Source of the DNA: a virus
Length of the DNA stretch: 25,861 nucleotides
Virus record (IMG/VR): IMGVR_UViG_3300025889_000846
Coordinates: 1 to 25,861 of that record
Strand: one strand, 5' to 3'
Shown: piece by piece, positions 8,456 to 14,387 of the stretch
Layout: each line of letters begins with the position of its first letter
Position numbering within the stretch: the first letter of the stretch is position 1
The notes under the pieces: model-generated
What the model was told of the DNA's origin: nothing
Database searches by the model: none
The model's input: the letters and a program-made list of their open reading frames with translations, nothing else
Made by a program: the position numbers and the translations under genes

Positions 8456-9121
8456 CCGAATAATCTTTTAAAAATGCGATATGAGTTAGGACGTTTTCGA
8501 TAGGCTTCCGCGTAATCTCTTCCATACGTAAGTAATCTTCTCCCGCAAGCGCGAAGAGCGTCGCGTACCATCCCCATATTCCATAGAGTTCTGAACTTTC
8601 GCCGCCGCCGTTAGCAAGTCTTTCTGAATATTTACTATCGATTCGTTCCTTATAGTCCAAAAAAAAAGAAGCGCTCCGGAAACTACGTCCGCGGGAAGCT
8701 CGTAAAAAGGCTCGTAATCCTCTTTCGCTGTATACGGCTTTATCGTATACTTCTTCTTTCCGAGATAGTCTATCTCCCGATATAGAATACTCATTACGCG
8801 CGGAGCATTCGTCCAGAAGTCCGATAGATAGGATTCGAGATCTATATACTCTCCGGCTGTAAACTCCTCCCATTCTGGAATAAATCCGTAGCGCTTGCCG
8901 TCGAGCTCAAACGTACGTAAGTGTCTTCGCGTTTCTGGAATCTCGTTAAGATGTTCTATAGCCATCGATACGAGCTCTCGCGGAGCTTGTCGCAAGTCTT
9001 CGACGCTCTCTCCAGTTATTCCCGCGAGTTTCTCGATATCCGATTTCTCCGAGAGTAATACTTGCATCTCTCGAAGCGTAATATCCTTCCATGTTCTAGG
9101 GAGAGAAAGCCTCATATTCAT
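8427..9121 (-). CDS. Tail assembly chaperone, probable -1 frameshift fusion
   Basis: Residues 1-154 follow the 0-frame. A -1 slip on TTT TTT within the T9 run (8667-8659) continues in the other frame with LDYKERIDSKYSERL. It ends at 8427 after LYGIWGWYATLFALAGEDYL and RKPIENVLTHIAFLKDY, giving about 231 residues. The W-G-W-Y-x-x-L-F-x-L-A and L-x-x-x-A-F-x-K-x pattern is what I know from the C-terminal domain of this family. The -1 open stretch (8873-8427) has no credible start of its own. Frameshifted chaperones are standard in siphophage tail modules. The alternative is a single-base indel in the homopolymer. Confidence 0.6.
8486..9121 (-). CDS. Tail assembly chaperone, 0-frame product
   Basis: This is a 211-residue product starting at ATG 9121, 22 nt after the large-terminase stop. 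The N-terminal part (LPRTWKDITLREMQVLLSE, LRTFELDGKRYGFIPEWEEFTAGEYIDLESYL) is characteristic of tail assembly proteins found upstream of tape measures in Bacteroidota phages. The 0-frame tail beyond residue 154 becomes Arg/Ser-rich and unlike a folded domain. In the -1 frame from the T9 run the conserved-looking C-terminal domain appears. I therefore treat this frame as the unshifted, shorter product of a G/GT-type pair. Confidence 0.65.
   Translation of the reverse strand: MNMRLSLPRTWKDITLREMQVLLSEKSDIEKLAGITGESVEDLRQAPRELVSMAIEHLNEIPETRRHLRTFELDGKRYGFIPEWEEFTAGEYIDLESYLSDFWTNAPRVMSILYREIDYLGKKKYTIKPYTAKEDYEPFYELPADVVSGALLFFWTIRNESIVNIQKDLLTAAAKVQNSMEYGDGTRRSSRLREKITYVWKRLRGSLSKTS
8659..8667 (-). 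promoter_or_regulatory. Probable -1 ribosomal slippery site (T9)
   Basis: On the minus strand the 0-frame reads GCG CTT CTT TTT TTT TGG. A tandem slip of TTT TTT by -1 keeps perfect pairing and resumes at TTG GAC TAT. This run is the only obvious slippery sequence between the conserved halves of the chaperone gene. Confidence 0.6.
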
Positions 9122-9142
9122 AAAACTTGATTTCTTGCGAAT

Positions 9143-10291
9143 TTAGACTATCCTATATCTTCCGTAGTTAGGACGTAGAAGAGAATGAGACGCGGCGTAG
9201 CGCGTAGCGTCTATAGCATGATTAAAGCTATCTACGGGCTCGTTAAGTATCCTCCCGTTCTTGTCTTCCTTGTACTTGTAATTCCGGAGCTCCTTAAGAA
9301 GATTCACGCTATCCGAAGTAACGTAAAGCGGCTTCGATTTAAGATACTGAATCCCGGCGCGAACGCTATCCGCTCCCTTCTTCGCTGGATGTACGTTAAT
9401 GCCGTATCGATGTATCTCGTCTATACTTTTTGGCTCCGCACTATCCGCGATAACGATAGCTTTCCCTTCTATCTCTTCCTTCAGGAATTCGGCTAGCTCT
9501 TTATTACTCATCCCGTTTCTATATAGTAGCTCTTGTACGTAGAGCGCTTCTCCATCTGTAGAGAGTCTTATTATCGCGCTAGGATCGTTCGTATATCCGA
9601 AATCCAGTCCGTACGCTACGAGCTTTCCTTTCGGTTTCTCTACTTCCTGAAAATGCGTAAATATTCTCGCTTGAGAAGCTCCGCGCTCTCCGAGTCCGTA
9701 AACGCGCCAAAAGTTAGCGTCCGCGTTTTTTAGGCGTTCTATCTCTCGTATCGTAGCCTCATCGAGAAAGGGATTATCCTTGTACGTAGTCTGGAAAAAG
9801 TCCGCGTCTTCGCGAGGAATAACTTCCTCGTATATCCAGCTGTACTCATCCGAAGGGTTATAGTCTATTATCGCTCTCCCTGTAGTCCGGAGTAAAAGCT
9901 GTCTCCAGTCCTCTAAGCTTATCTCGTTACATTCGTTTACGTAGAGTACGTCGCGCTTCCTTCCTCTTACTTTTTGCGGCTGATCAACGGAAATAAACTC
10001 TATCAAGTTTCCGTACAACTCGTAAGTAGCTTCGCTCTTATTGTGAGCGTCTGGATTATAGAGTTCCTCCCGCTCCAGTATCTCGAAGAAATCGCGATAC
10101 GCCGTCCCTCGTAAAGCTGGAAACGTCTTCCGTACGATAGTAATTACTATCCCGGCGTTCTCGTTCTTATAACATAGCTCGATAAGTCCCGTAAGGATAG
10201 AGTACGTCTTTCCGGATCGCGTTCCTCCTTGATGGACTTGTATACGTTTCTCCGAGTTACAGAAATCGTAATAGCTCTTCGCGAGCTTCAT
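9143..10291 (-). CDS. terL: Terminase large subunit (ATPase and nuclease)
   Basis: This is a 382-residue protein, a little short for the family (usually 400-550). The Walker A motif is GGTRSGKT at residues 22-29, and Walker B is the DVLYVNE segment at 114-120, followed by C-N-E. The RNase-H-like nuclease shows DFGYTNDPSA (Asp230), IADSAEPK (Asp283) and DSFNHAIDATRY (His358, Asp361). This enzyme translocates DNA into the prohead through the portal and cuts the concatemer. Its ATG overlaps the TGA of the small subunit (ATGA), so the two are coupled. Unusually, the portal gene is not next to it but about 14 kb further along in transcription order. Confidence 0.95.
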   Translation of the reverse strand: MKLAKSYYDFCNSEKRIQVHQGGTRSGKTYSILTGLIELCYKNENAGIVITIVRKTFPALRGTAYRDFFEILEREELYNPDAHNKSEATYELYGNLIEFISVDQPQKVRGRKRDVLYVNECNEISLEDWRQLLLRTTGRAIIDYNPSDEYSWIYEEVIPREDADFFQTTYKDNPFLDEATIREIERLKNADANFWRVYGLGERGASQARIFTHFQEVEKPKGKLVAYGLDFGYTNDPSAIIRLSTDGEALYVQELLYRNGMSNKELAEFLKEEIEGKAIVIADSAEPKSIDEIHRYGINVHPAKKGADSVRAGIQYLKSKPLYVTSDSVNLLKELRNYKYKEDKNGRILNEPVDSFNHAIDATRYAASHSLLRPNYGRYRIV

Positions 10292-10632
10292 TCTTCATCT
10301 TTTGAATCTAACCAGCTTAACGGCTTGCGCTCCGTAATTTCTATCTCTTGCTTTTCTACGTAGCCTCTTCCCTTCCCTCGCGTCTTCATAAAGAACAGCG
10401 TAGCTTGCGGATTCTTCTCTTTAATAAGATGGAATAAAGCGCTCTCCGCGAAGTCTATCGCATATTCGTGTATATCGTTTACGGCTTGCGCGTATTCCTC
10501 GTCCTCCTTCATCCAGAGATAATGAGTAGCGCGGGAAATTCCCGCTACTTCCGCGGCTTTCGATACTATTCCTAGAGTACTCTTTAACGCTTCTAGCATA
10601 GCCGCTTTTAGTGTCGAATTTTGTTTATTCAT
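10288..10632 (-). CDS. terS: Terminase small subunit
   Basis: This is a 114-residue protein when started at ATG 10632, which overlaps the TGA of the ParB-like gene (ATGA); an upstream in-frame start at 10650 is less likely. Residues about 20-50 (LGIVSKAAEVAGISRATHYLWMKEDEEYAQAV) form a homeodomain-like helix-turn-helix of the phBC6A51 small-terminase type. They are followed by a helical region (AESALFHLIKEKNPQATLFFMKTRGKGRGY) typical of small terminases. It recognises the packaging site and stimulates the large subunit. The C-terminus (PLSWLDSKDEE) is acidic. Confidence 0.85.
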   Translation of the reverse strand: MNKQNSTLKAAMLEALKSTLGIVSKAAEVAGISRATHYLWMKEDEEYAQAVNDIHEYAIDFAESALFHLIKEKNPQATLFFMKTRGKGRGYVEKQEIEITERKPLSWLDSKDEE

Positions 10633-11060
10633 TTTCCGCAACATTCGCAAGTTTCGTTCTCTAGCTTTAACGGCTTATCCTCGTTTTCTTCCGGCTCTGG
10701 AAAGAAGAAAGGGATATTTAAGAACTCCAATATCTCCGGCTCGATCTCATTAGCTAGAATATCTATATCCCATTCTCCATAGTGCGAATTATCCAGAAGA
10801 GCGAAATACTCGTTATCCGCTTCGCTGTACTCGCTATAGATAACTGGAACTTCCTTTAATCCTATTTCTAGCGCGGCTCTGTAACGTTGATTCCCGGCGA
10901 TTATCGTTCCGTCTGGAGTAGCTTTAATAGGATTTAAGTTCAGGAGATGCGGCTTATCCTGAAGGCTCTTCTTGAGCTTCTGAAACTCCTTCTTACGAAT
11001 GTATCGAGGATTCTTCTCGTTCGTTTTTAGCTTCTGTATTTCTACTAGCTGGATACTCAT
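10629..11060 (-). CDS. ParB-N / sulfiredoxin-like domain protein
   Basis: This is a 143-residue protein with the ParB-like N-terminal domain: NPR at 17-19 and GNQRYRAA at 56-63, followed by E-I-G-L-K-EVPVIY. This is the nucleotide-binding core of ParB, sulfiredoxin and related phage proteins. No HTH DNA-binding domain follows, so it is not a full partition protein. The C-terminus is Glu/Pro-rich and ends in a Cys cluster (TCECCGK). It is coupled to terS (ATGA) and to the gene upstream (TAATG). Solo ParB-N proteins often sit beside terminases or DNA-modification genes in phages; the exact role is unknown. Confidence 0.75.
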   Translation of the reverse strand: MSIQLVEIQKLKTNEKNPRYIRKKEFQKLKKSLQDKPHLLNLNPIKATPDGTIIAGNQRYRAALEIGLKEVPVIYSEYSEADNEYFALLDNSHYGEWDIDILANEIEPEILEFLNIPFFFPEPEENEDKPLKLENETCECCGK

Positions 11061-11290
11061 TACTTTTTCCTTTTGAGTTCCGCGAGATCGTCTAGTTTCT
11101 TTGCTTCTTCGATAAGCCTTTTTCCTACCTCGCCCGTAATGCCTTTAACCTTGATCCCGTAAGTCCCTTTTTTGCGAAAGGAGAAATCCGTATAAAATTC
11201 TTCTTTTCCGTTCATTACGTATTCTCGGATATTTTGAGCCATAACAAGTAGCTCTTTCCGCGTATAAGCGTCCGTTTCTTTATAGCTCAT
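11060..11290 (-). CDS. Small basic hypothetical protein
   Basis: This is a 76-residue Lys/Glu-rich protein (MSYKETDAYTRKELLVMAQN..., ending DDLAELKRKK). Its ATG overlaps the TGA of the 58-residue gene and its TAA overlaps the ATG of the ParB-like gene. It contains KKGTYGIKVKGITGEVGKRLIEEAKKL, which could be a beta-hairpin followed by a helix. No family is recognised; it may bind nucleic acid, given its charge. Confidence 0.65.
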   Translation of the reverse strand: MSYKETDAYTRKELLVMAQNIREYVMNGKEEFYTDFSFRKKGTYGIKVKGITGEVGKRLIEEAKKLDDLAELKRKK

Positions 11291-11463
11291 AGTCTAGTGT
11301 TTCGAAATTCTTCTTTCAGCTTCTCCAGCTCCTCGCGAGATTGAGGATTATAATTAGAGCGGAATTCCTTCCAGTCTTCGAGAACTTCGTTCACGGAATG
11401 CCGATACTCTCTTTCTAGATAGAGAATAATAGCTACGGCTAAAAGTCCAGTAATAAGAATCAT
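11287..11463 (-). CDS. 58-residue membrane-anchored small protein
   Basis: A short ORF begins at ATG 11463 (overlapping the TGA of the preceding small gene) and ends in a TGA that overlaps the next ATG. It starts with one hydrophobic segment (MILITGLLAVAIILYL), followed by a charged helix (EREYRHSVNEVLEDWKEF, then SREELEKLKEEF). The topology is that of a signal anchor with a cytoplasmic or periplasmic helix, as in spanin- or holin-accessory-like proteins, but no family match is claimed. Overlapping starts and stops on both sides support it as real. Confidence 0.6.
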   Translation of the reverse strand: MILITGLLAVAIILYLEREYRHSVNEVLEDWKEFRSNYNPQSREELEKLKEEFRNTRL

Positions 11464-11603
11464 TTTTGCTTGTTTGTTAGGTACGATATTAAAAAGAGTA
11501 CAGAGGCTAAAAAAGGAGAGTAGAGAAAAAGCACTACGAAAGCTATCGTAGATCCGCTCTCTATTATCGCCTTCTTTAAGTTCTCTAGTAACTCTTCATT
11601 CAT
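11460..11603 (-). CDS. 47-residue membrane protein
   Basis: A short ORF runs from ATG 11603 to a TGA overlapping the next ATG. After a charged start (MNEELLENLKKAIIESG) it has a long hydrophobic stretch (STIAFVVLFLYSPFLASVLF, then LISYL) that could span the membrane once, or twice with a Ser-Pro turn. It ends TNKQK. Its ATG overlaps the TAA of the gene before (TAATG). No function can be assigned; it may act with the adjacent 58-residue membrane protein. Confidence 0.55.
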   Translation of the reverse strand: MNEELLENLKKAIIESGSTIAFVVLFLYSPFLASVLFLISYLTNKQK

Positions 11604-11749
11604 TAATCCCGCTCGATATCTATTAGGTCTTCGTTTCCTCTTCCTAGATGTTTCGCGTAGATCTTATCTCTTTGCTCCTTTAGGAAGGCTTGCCATTCAT
11701 TGAACGTTTGCGGAGCTGGATACGTGGAGGATTGAATTTTTAAGCCCAT
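11603..11749 (-). CDS. 48-residue hypothetical protein
   Basis: A short ORF starts at ATG 11749, overlapping the last codons of the nuclease gene by 10 nt, and its TAA overlaps the next ATG by one base. It encodes MGLKIQSSTYPAPQTFNEWQ followed by a charged segment ending DLIDIERD. It is probably helical and soluble. It fills the space between the nuclease and the two membrane genes with tight coupling at both ends, which is the main evidence for it. Confidence 0.5.
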   Translation of the reverse strand: MGLKIQSSTYPAPQTFNEWQAFLKEQRDKIYAKHLGRGNEDLIDIERD

Positions 11750-12459
11750 GGAGGAAGAGTTAGAGTTAATACTTTATCCGAATACTCGCGCGGCTCTCCG
11801 TCCCATTCCTTAAAACTCTCTACAAGTTGATAGAGCCTATCGCGTTCGCGCTTATAGCTTTCTTCGTCTTGTTCGTAGACTTGTACGTTAAAGGGATCGC
11901 TCGTCTCTACAGCTATCCAGCGGAAAGGAAGTCCTAGAAGCTCTCTATAGATAGCTCCTTGTAAATGATATTGAAGGCTCGCCGCGTCCCGCTGGAACTT
12001 ATTCGGGCTTGCATCCTGACAAGTTTTAAGATCGTAGATATAATTCTTCGAGAGAATATCCGCGTAACCTAGGAACGGAAAGCCGTTTATCTCTCCCTTT
12101 ACTTCGTACTCGAATTCCGTCGCGGAGGCTAGTACTTGCTTCGCTATAGGATGCTTCTTAATTACGTCCGCTATTACTTGCGCCTCTTGTACTTGCGATT
12201 CTAATACTACTTCCTTCTCTCCGGCTTCTTCTACGAATTTCGCGTAAGCTTCTTTCCCGGCTTTCGTTCGCTTGTTTACTTCTGGAGAAATCGCGTAGCG
12301 CTCCGCTAGCTTATCTTCTTCTAGTACGAGAATATGTACAAGGCTTCCTAGTTGCATCGCTGGAGAAGGTTTAAACTCCCTTCGCGTATATGCTAGATAG
12401 TGATTCGGACTCTTTGCGAACATTTTAAGAGCGGAATACGAGAGATAGTCCCTTTTCAT
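11740..12459 (-). CDS. PD-(D/E)XK exonuclease, RecE/Cas4-like
   Basis: This is a 239-residue protein with the ordered motifs of the RecE C-terminal / DUF3799-type nuclease: GSLVH (38-42), EFEYEVKG (115-122), GYAD (Asp134), DLKT (Asp143, Lys145) and QYHLQGAIY (163-171). Such enzymes degrade one strand of a DNA end to feed single-strand annealing recombination or process replication intermediates. Its ATG overlaps the TGA of the 121-residue gene. No RecT/Beta-type annealase is recognisable in the genome, so it may work with the SSB-like or NinG-like proteins, or with a host partner. Confidence 0.85.
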   Translation of the reverse strand: MKRDYLSYSALKMFAKSPNHYLAYTRREFKPSPAMQLGSLVHILVLEEDKLAERYAISPEVNKRTKAGKEAYAKFVEEAGEKEVVLESQVQEAQVIADVIKKHPIAKQVLASATEFEYEVKGEINGFPFLGYADILSKNYIYDLKTCQDASPNKFQRDAASLQYHLQGAIYRELLGLPFRWIAVETSDPFNVQVYEQDEESYKRERDRLYQLVESFKEWDGEPREYSDKVLTLTLPPWA

Positions 12460-12821
12460 TTTCTCTTGTTTTTTAGAATTTCCATAGCCTTCTGTCTATC
12501 CTCGAAAGCTCTCCGGCTCTCTTCCTCATCGTCGAAAGGCATTCTAGCCCGGAGATAGAAGAACTCCGCAAGCTCCCAAAAACAAACGTCCGAAAGAGCT
12601 ACTTCGATTAAATAACTTTGCATCTTGTCGAGCTCGAAGCTATATACTCGATCCTCGACGTATTGAGCTAGTCTATCTCCAGCTTCTAGAGTATTCTTCG
12701 CGCAAGCCTCGTCGTATAGTCCTAGCTCCGTTAGCTCCTCTTCTGAAAGATGTTCCAGCGGAAGAAAGAAGCGATTATAGATCGTAGAAAGTACGCTCGT
12801 TAATATTAATTCTTGATTCAT
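12456..12821 (-). CDS. Hypothetical acidic helical protein
   Basis: This is a 121-residue protein (MNQELILTSVLSTIYNRFFL..., ending AMEILKNKRK), mostly predicted helical and acidic, with no recognised family. It is coupled to the nuclease by an ATGA overlap, which suggests a recombination-related partner, but nothing in its sequence proves this. The start is preceded by a short A/C-rich leader (GGAAACAAACGTAGACG) and a possible weak promoter at 12841-12848. Confidence 0.65.
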   Translation of the reverse strand: MNQELILTSVLSTIYNRFFLPLEHLSEEELTELGLYDEACAKNTLEAGDRLAQYVEDRVYSFELDKMQSYLIEVALSDVCFWELAEFFYLRARMPFDDEEESRRAFEDRQKAMEILKNKRK

Positions 12822-12840
12822 CGTCTACGTTTGTTTCCGG

Positions 12841-12848
12841 CAAGTATA
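12841..12848 (-). promoter_or_regulatory. Possible weak Bacteroidota -7 box
   Basis: The minus strand reads TATACTTG, one mismatch from TAnnTTTG, 19 nt before ATG 12821. No TTTG -33 box is found at 19-21 nt spacing, so this is only a candidate internal promoter. Confidence 0.25.
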
Positions 12849-12854
12849 GGAAAG

Positions 12855-13343
12855 TTATTCCTCTTTACTATCCTTCGGCGTTGTTTTTTTTGTTTTTGGT
12901 GCGGGATGCTTCGCGGCTTCGTTCCTTGTTTCTTGTTCTATATCCTTTTCTACATCGCTCTGGATGAAAGCTATTAACTCCTTCTTCATCTGGAGAAGAC
13001 AAGAGCTACAGCCGGTCGGCTTCGCGTTCGCTCCTATAGCCTTGTTATAGACTTCTACTAGCTTCTTTACTTGTTCCGGATCAAGATTCCCGGAGTAGGA
13101 TATTACCTCGCGAAGCGCTTCTTTATCTTGTTCGGATACGATGCTTTCCCAATATCCATTCGGACAAGAGGAGAGTTTAAATTTCGCCTTCGCCGGGATA
13201 TAGCATCCGCACAATTTTACGCCGTTACGTAGCGTACGCGGCTTTAATAGATCGCCGCAAGAGCGAGTTTTTTCCTTGTAATACTTGCAAGCTTTACAGA
13301 CGTTTAGACGTTCCGTCCGCTTCTGGTGTGTTACTAATAGCAT
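12855..13343 (-). CDS. Cys-rich, probable zinc-binding protein
   Basis: This is a 162-residue protein with Cys at 16, 19, 29, 45, 47 and 60 in an N-terminal cluster (VCKACKYY, RSCGDLL, LCGCYIPAK), and a second C-x-x-C at 112-115 (GCSSC). This fits one or two metal sites; the first half resembles small phage zinc-ribbon proteins. The C-terminus is Lys/Thr/Pro-rich and probably disordered. It overlaps the sigma-like gene by 50 nt, and no later Met is available to shorten it. DNA or RNA binding is likely but unproven. Confidence 0.65.
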   Translation of the reverse strand: MLLVTHQKRTERLNVCKACKYYKEKTRSCGDLLKPRTLRNGVKLCGCYIPAKAKFKLSSCPNGYWESIVSEQDKEALREVISYSGNLDPEQVKKLVEVYNKAIGANAKPTGCSSCLLQMKKELIAFIQSDVEKDIEQETRNEAAKHPAPKTKKTTPKDSKEE

Positions 13344-13782
13344 CTTTTATTTTTTGTTTGCTTCGTTGGATTGATTGATACAGCGTCGCGGCTTCTATTC
13401 CGCTCTCTCTCGCTACTTCGGATATCTTGTATCCTTCGAGATATTTCCTAAAAAGTTCTCTATCGAAGAAGGCTAGCCTATCTATTAAGAGCTCTATCGT
13501 TTCGAGCTGGATAGCTCTCGTTAAATCGTCTACGGATTCAGGCTCGCGAAGTATAGGGAGATCCGGAATACGATACAGCTTTTTAAATTTCCCTCTCGTA
13601 GCTTCCGTAAACATCGCTTTATTGTAATAGGCTCGCGGCTTCTCTGGAAAGCGTTTATCTATACATCGTAAGTACGTATGAGATACTAAATCGTAAGGCT
13701 CTCTACAATACATCCGAGCAAGTCTAACGAGCGTATCGTATTCGCTTTCGATAAAGCTATTCCATCTTGTCCGATAGTTCAT
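13294..13782 (-). CDS. Sigma-70-like regulator (ECF-type fold)
   Basis: This is a 162-residue protein. The N-terminal half (MNYRTRWNSFIESEYDTLVR, then ARMYCREPYDLVSHTYLRCI) resembles sigma region 2, and the C-terminal part (about 105-150: FRKYLEGYKISEVARESGIE, then AATLYQSIQRSKQKI) is a region-4-like helix-turn-helix. It may redirect host RNA polymerase to phage promoters, for example those of the tail and head genes, or act as a related regulator. It sits in the replication block, a sensible place for a middle-to-late switch. I see no phage promoter pattern distinct from the host type, so the target is unknown. Confidence 0.65.
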   Translation of the reverse strand: MNYRTRWNSFIESEYDTLVRLARMYCREPYDLVSHTYLRCIDKRFPEKPRAYYNKAMFTEATRGKFKKLYRIPDLPILREPESVDDLTRAIQLETIELLIDRLAFFDRELFRKYLEGYKISEVARESGIEAATLYQSIQRSKQKIKDAISNTPEADGTSKRL

Positions 13783-14167
13783 CCCTTTTCTTCGTGTATT
13801 CTTCGAGCATCTCTTTAAGCTCCGGGATAGTAAAGTTCTTCAGCTCTTCGGACTTAAGATATACTTTATCCGCCGTTCCCGCTCCGTATTCCGCATCCAG
13901 TACGCGCGAGAATAGATAGCTTTCGCCGTTCTTAAAGATGTTACATCGTACGCATTGAGGCTTTACGTTCATCTCGTCCCATCTCGTACTCATTTTTGCT
14001 CGGCTCTGAAAATGCCCGGCGTGAATTTGAGTCCATTTATAGGGCGTTCCGCAAGTGTAACAAGATACGATCCCTCTATAATCCGCGTACTTGAGTCGAA
14101 TGTATTGAGAAAATACCTCATCGAGCTTCTTCTTTATTTGCGTCTTCGTAGGTCTCTTCTTATTCAT
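13757..14167 (-). CDS. NinG-like recombination protein (HNH-type zinc finger)
   Basis: This is a 136-residue protein. The N-terminus is strongly basic (MNKKRPTKTQIKKKL). The core shows C-x-x-C (36, 39), H-A-G-H (49-52) and C-x-x-C-N (72, 75, 76), the pattern of lambda NinG/Rap proteins, which favour resolution of recombination intermediates. The C-terminus is helical and acidic. It overlaps the sigma-like gene by 26 nt and the 67-residue gene by 8 nt. Rap-type nuclease activity is the family expectation. Confidence 0.8.
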   Translation of the reverse strand: MNKKRPTKTQIKKKLDEVFSQYIRLKYADYRGIVSCYTCGTPYKWTQIHAGHFQSRAKMSTRWDEMNVKPQCVRCNIFKNGESYLFSRVLDAEYGAGTADKVYLKSEELKNFTIPELKEMLEEYTKKRDELSDKME

Positions 14168-14363
14168 CGAATAGGCTTAATTGCTTCGAAGGCTTTACAT
14201 AGTCGGAAGGTACATCTTTAAGAAGCGAAGCGCCGAACCAACAAGAGCCGCTTTCCCATTTAACGAAATAAAGCGTATCTCCTGATATCGTAGTACTTAA
14301 AACTATCTCTCCTACGACTTGCTTCTTCTCGAAGCGAGCTAGTACGCGATCTCCCTTACGCAT
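14160..14363 (-). CDS. Small beta-barrel-like protein with C-terminal clamp-binding motif
   Basis: This is a 67-residue protein. Residues 1-55 (MRKGDRVLARFEKKQVVGEI, FVKWESGSCWFGASLL) look like a small SH3/Tudor-like barrel. The last residues, KQLSLFDE, contain QLSLF, which matches the established bacterial sliding-clamp-binding consensus QL(S/D)LF at a free C-terminus, where it would be exposed. The PP-loop enzyme encoded just upstream has QLSLL near its own C-terminus, and a 15-bp DNA identity (14170-14184 and 14437-14451) underlies both. A role at the replication fork is inferred. Confidence 0.65.
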   Translation of the reverse strand: MRKGDRVLARFEKKQVVGEIVLSTTISGDTLYFVKWESGSCWFGASLLKDVPSDYVKPSKQLSLFDE

Positions 14364-14387
14364 CGTAACAGCATTCGTATAACTTAT

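Noticed and set aside
8427-8873. Separate 148-codon gene in the chaperone region
   Set aside because: Its N-terminal part is Arg/Ser-rich shadow sequence without a convincing start; only the part after the T9 run looks real.
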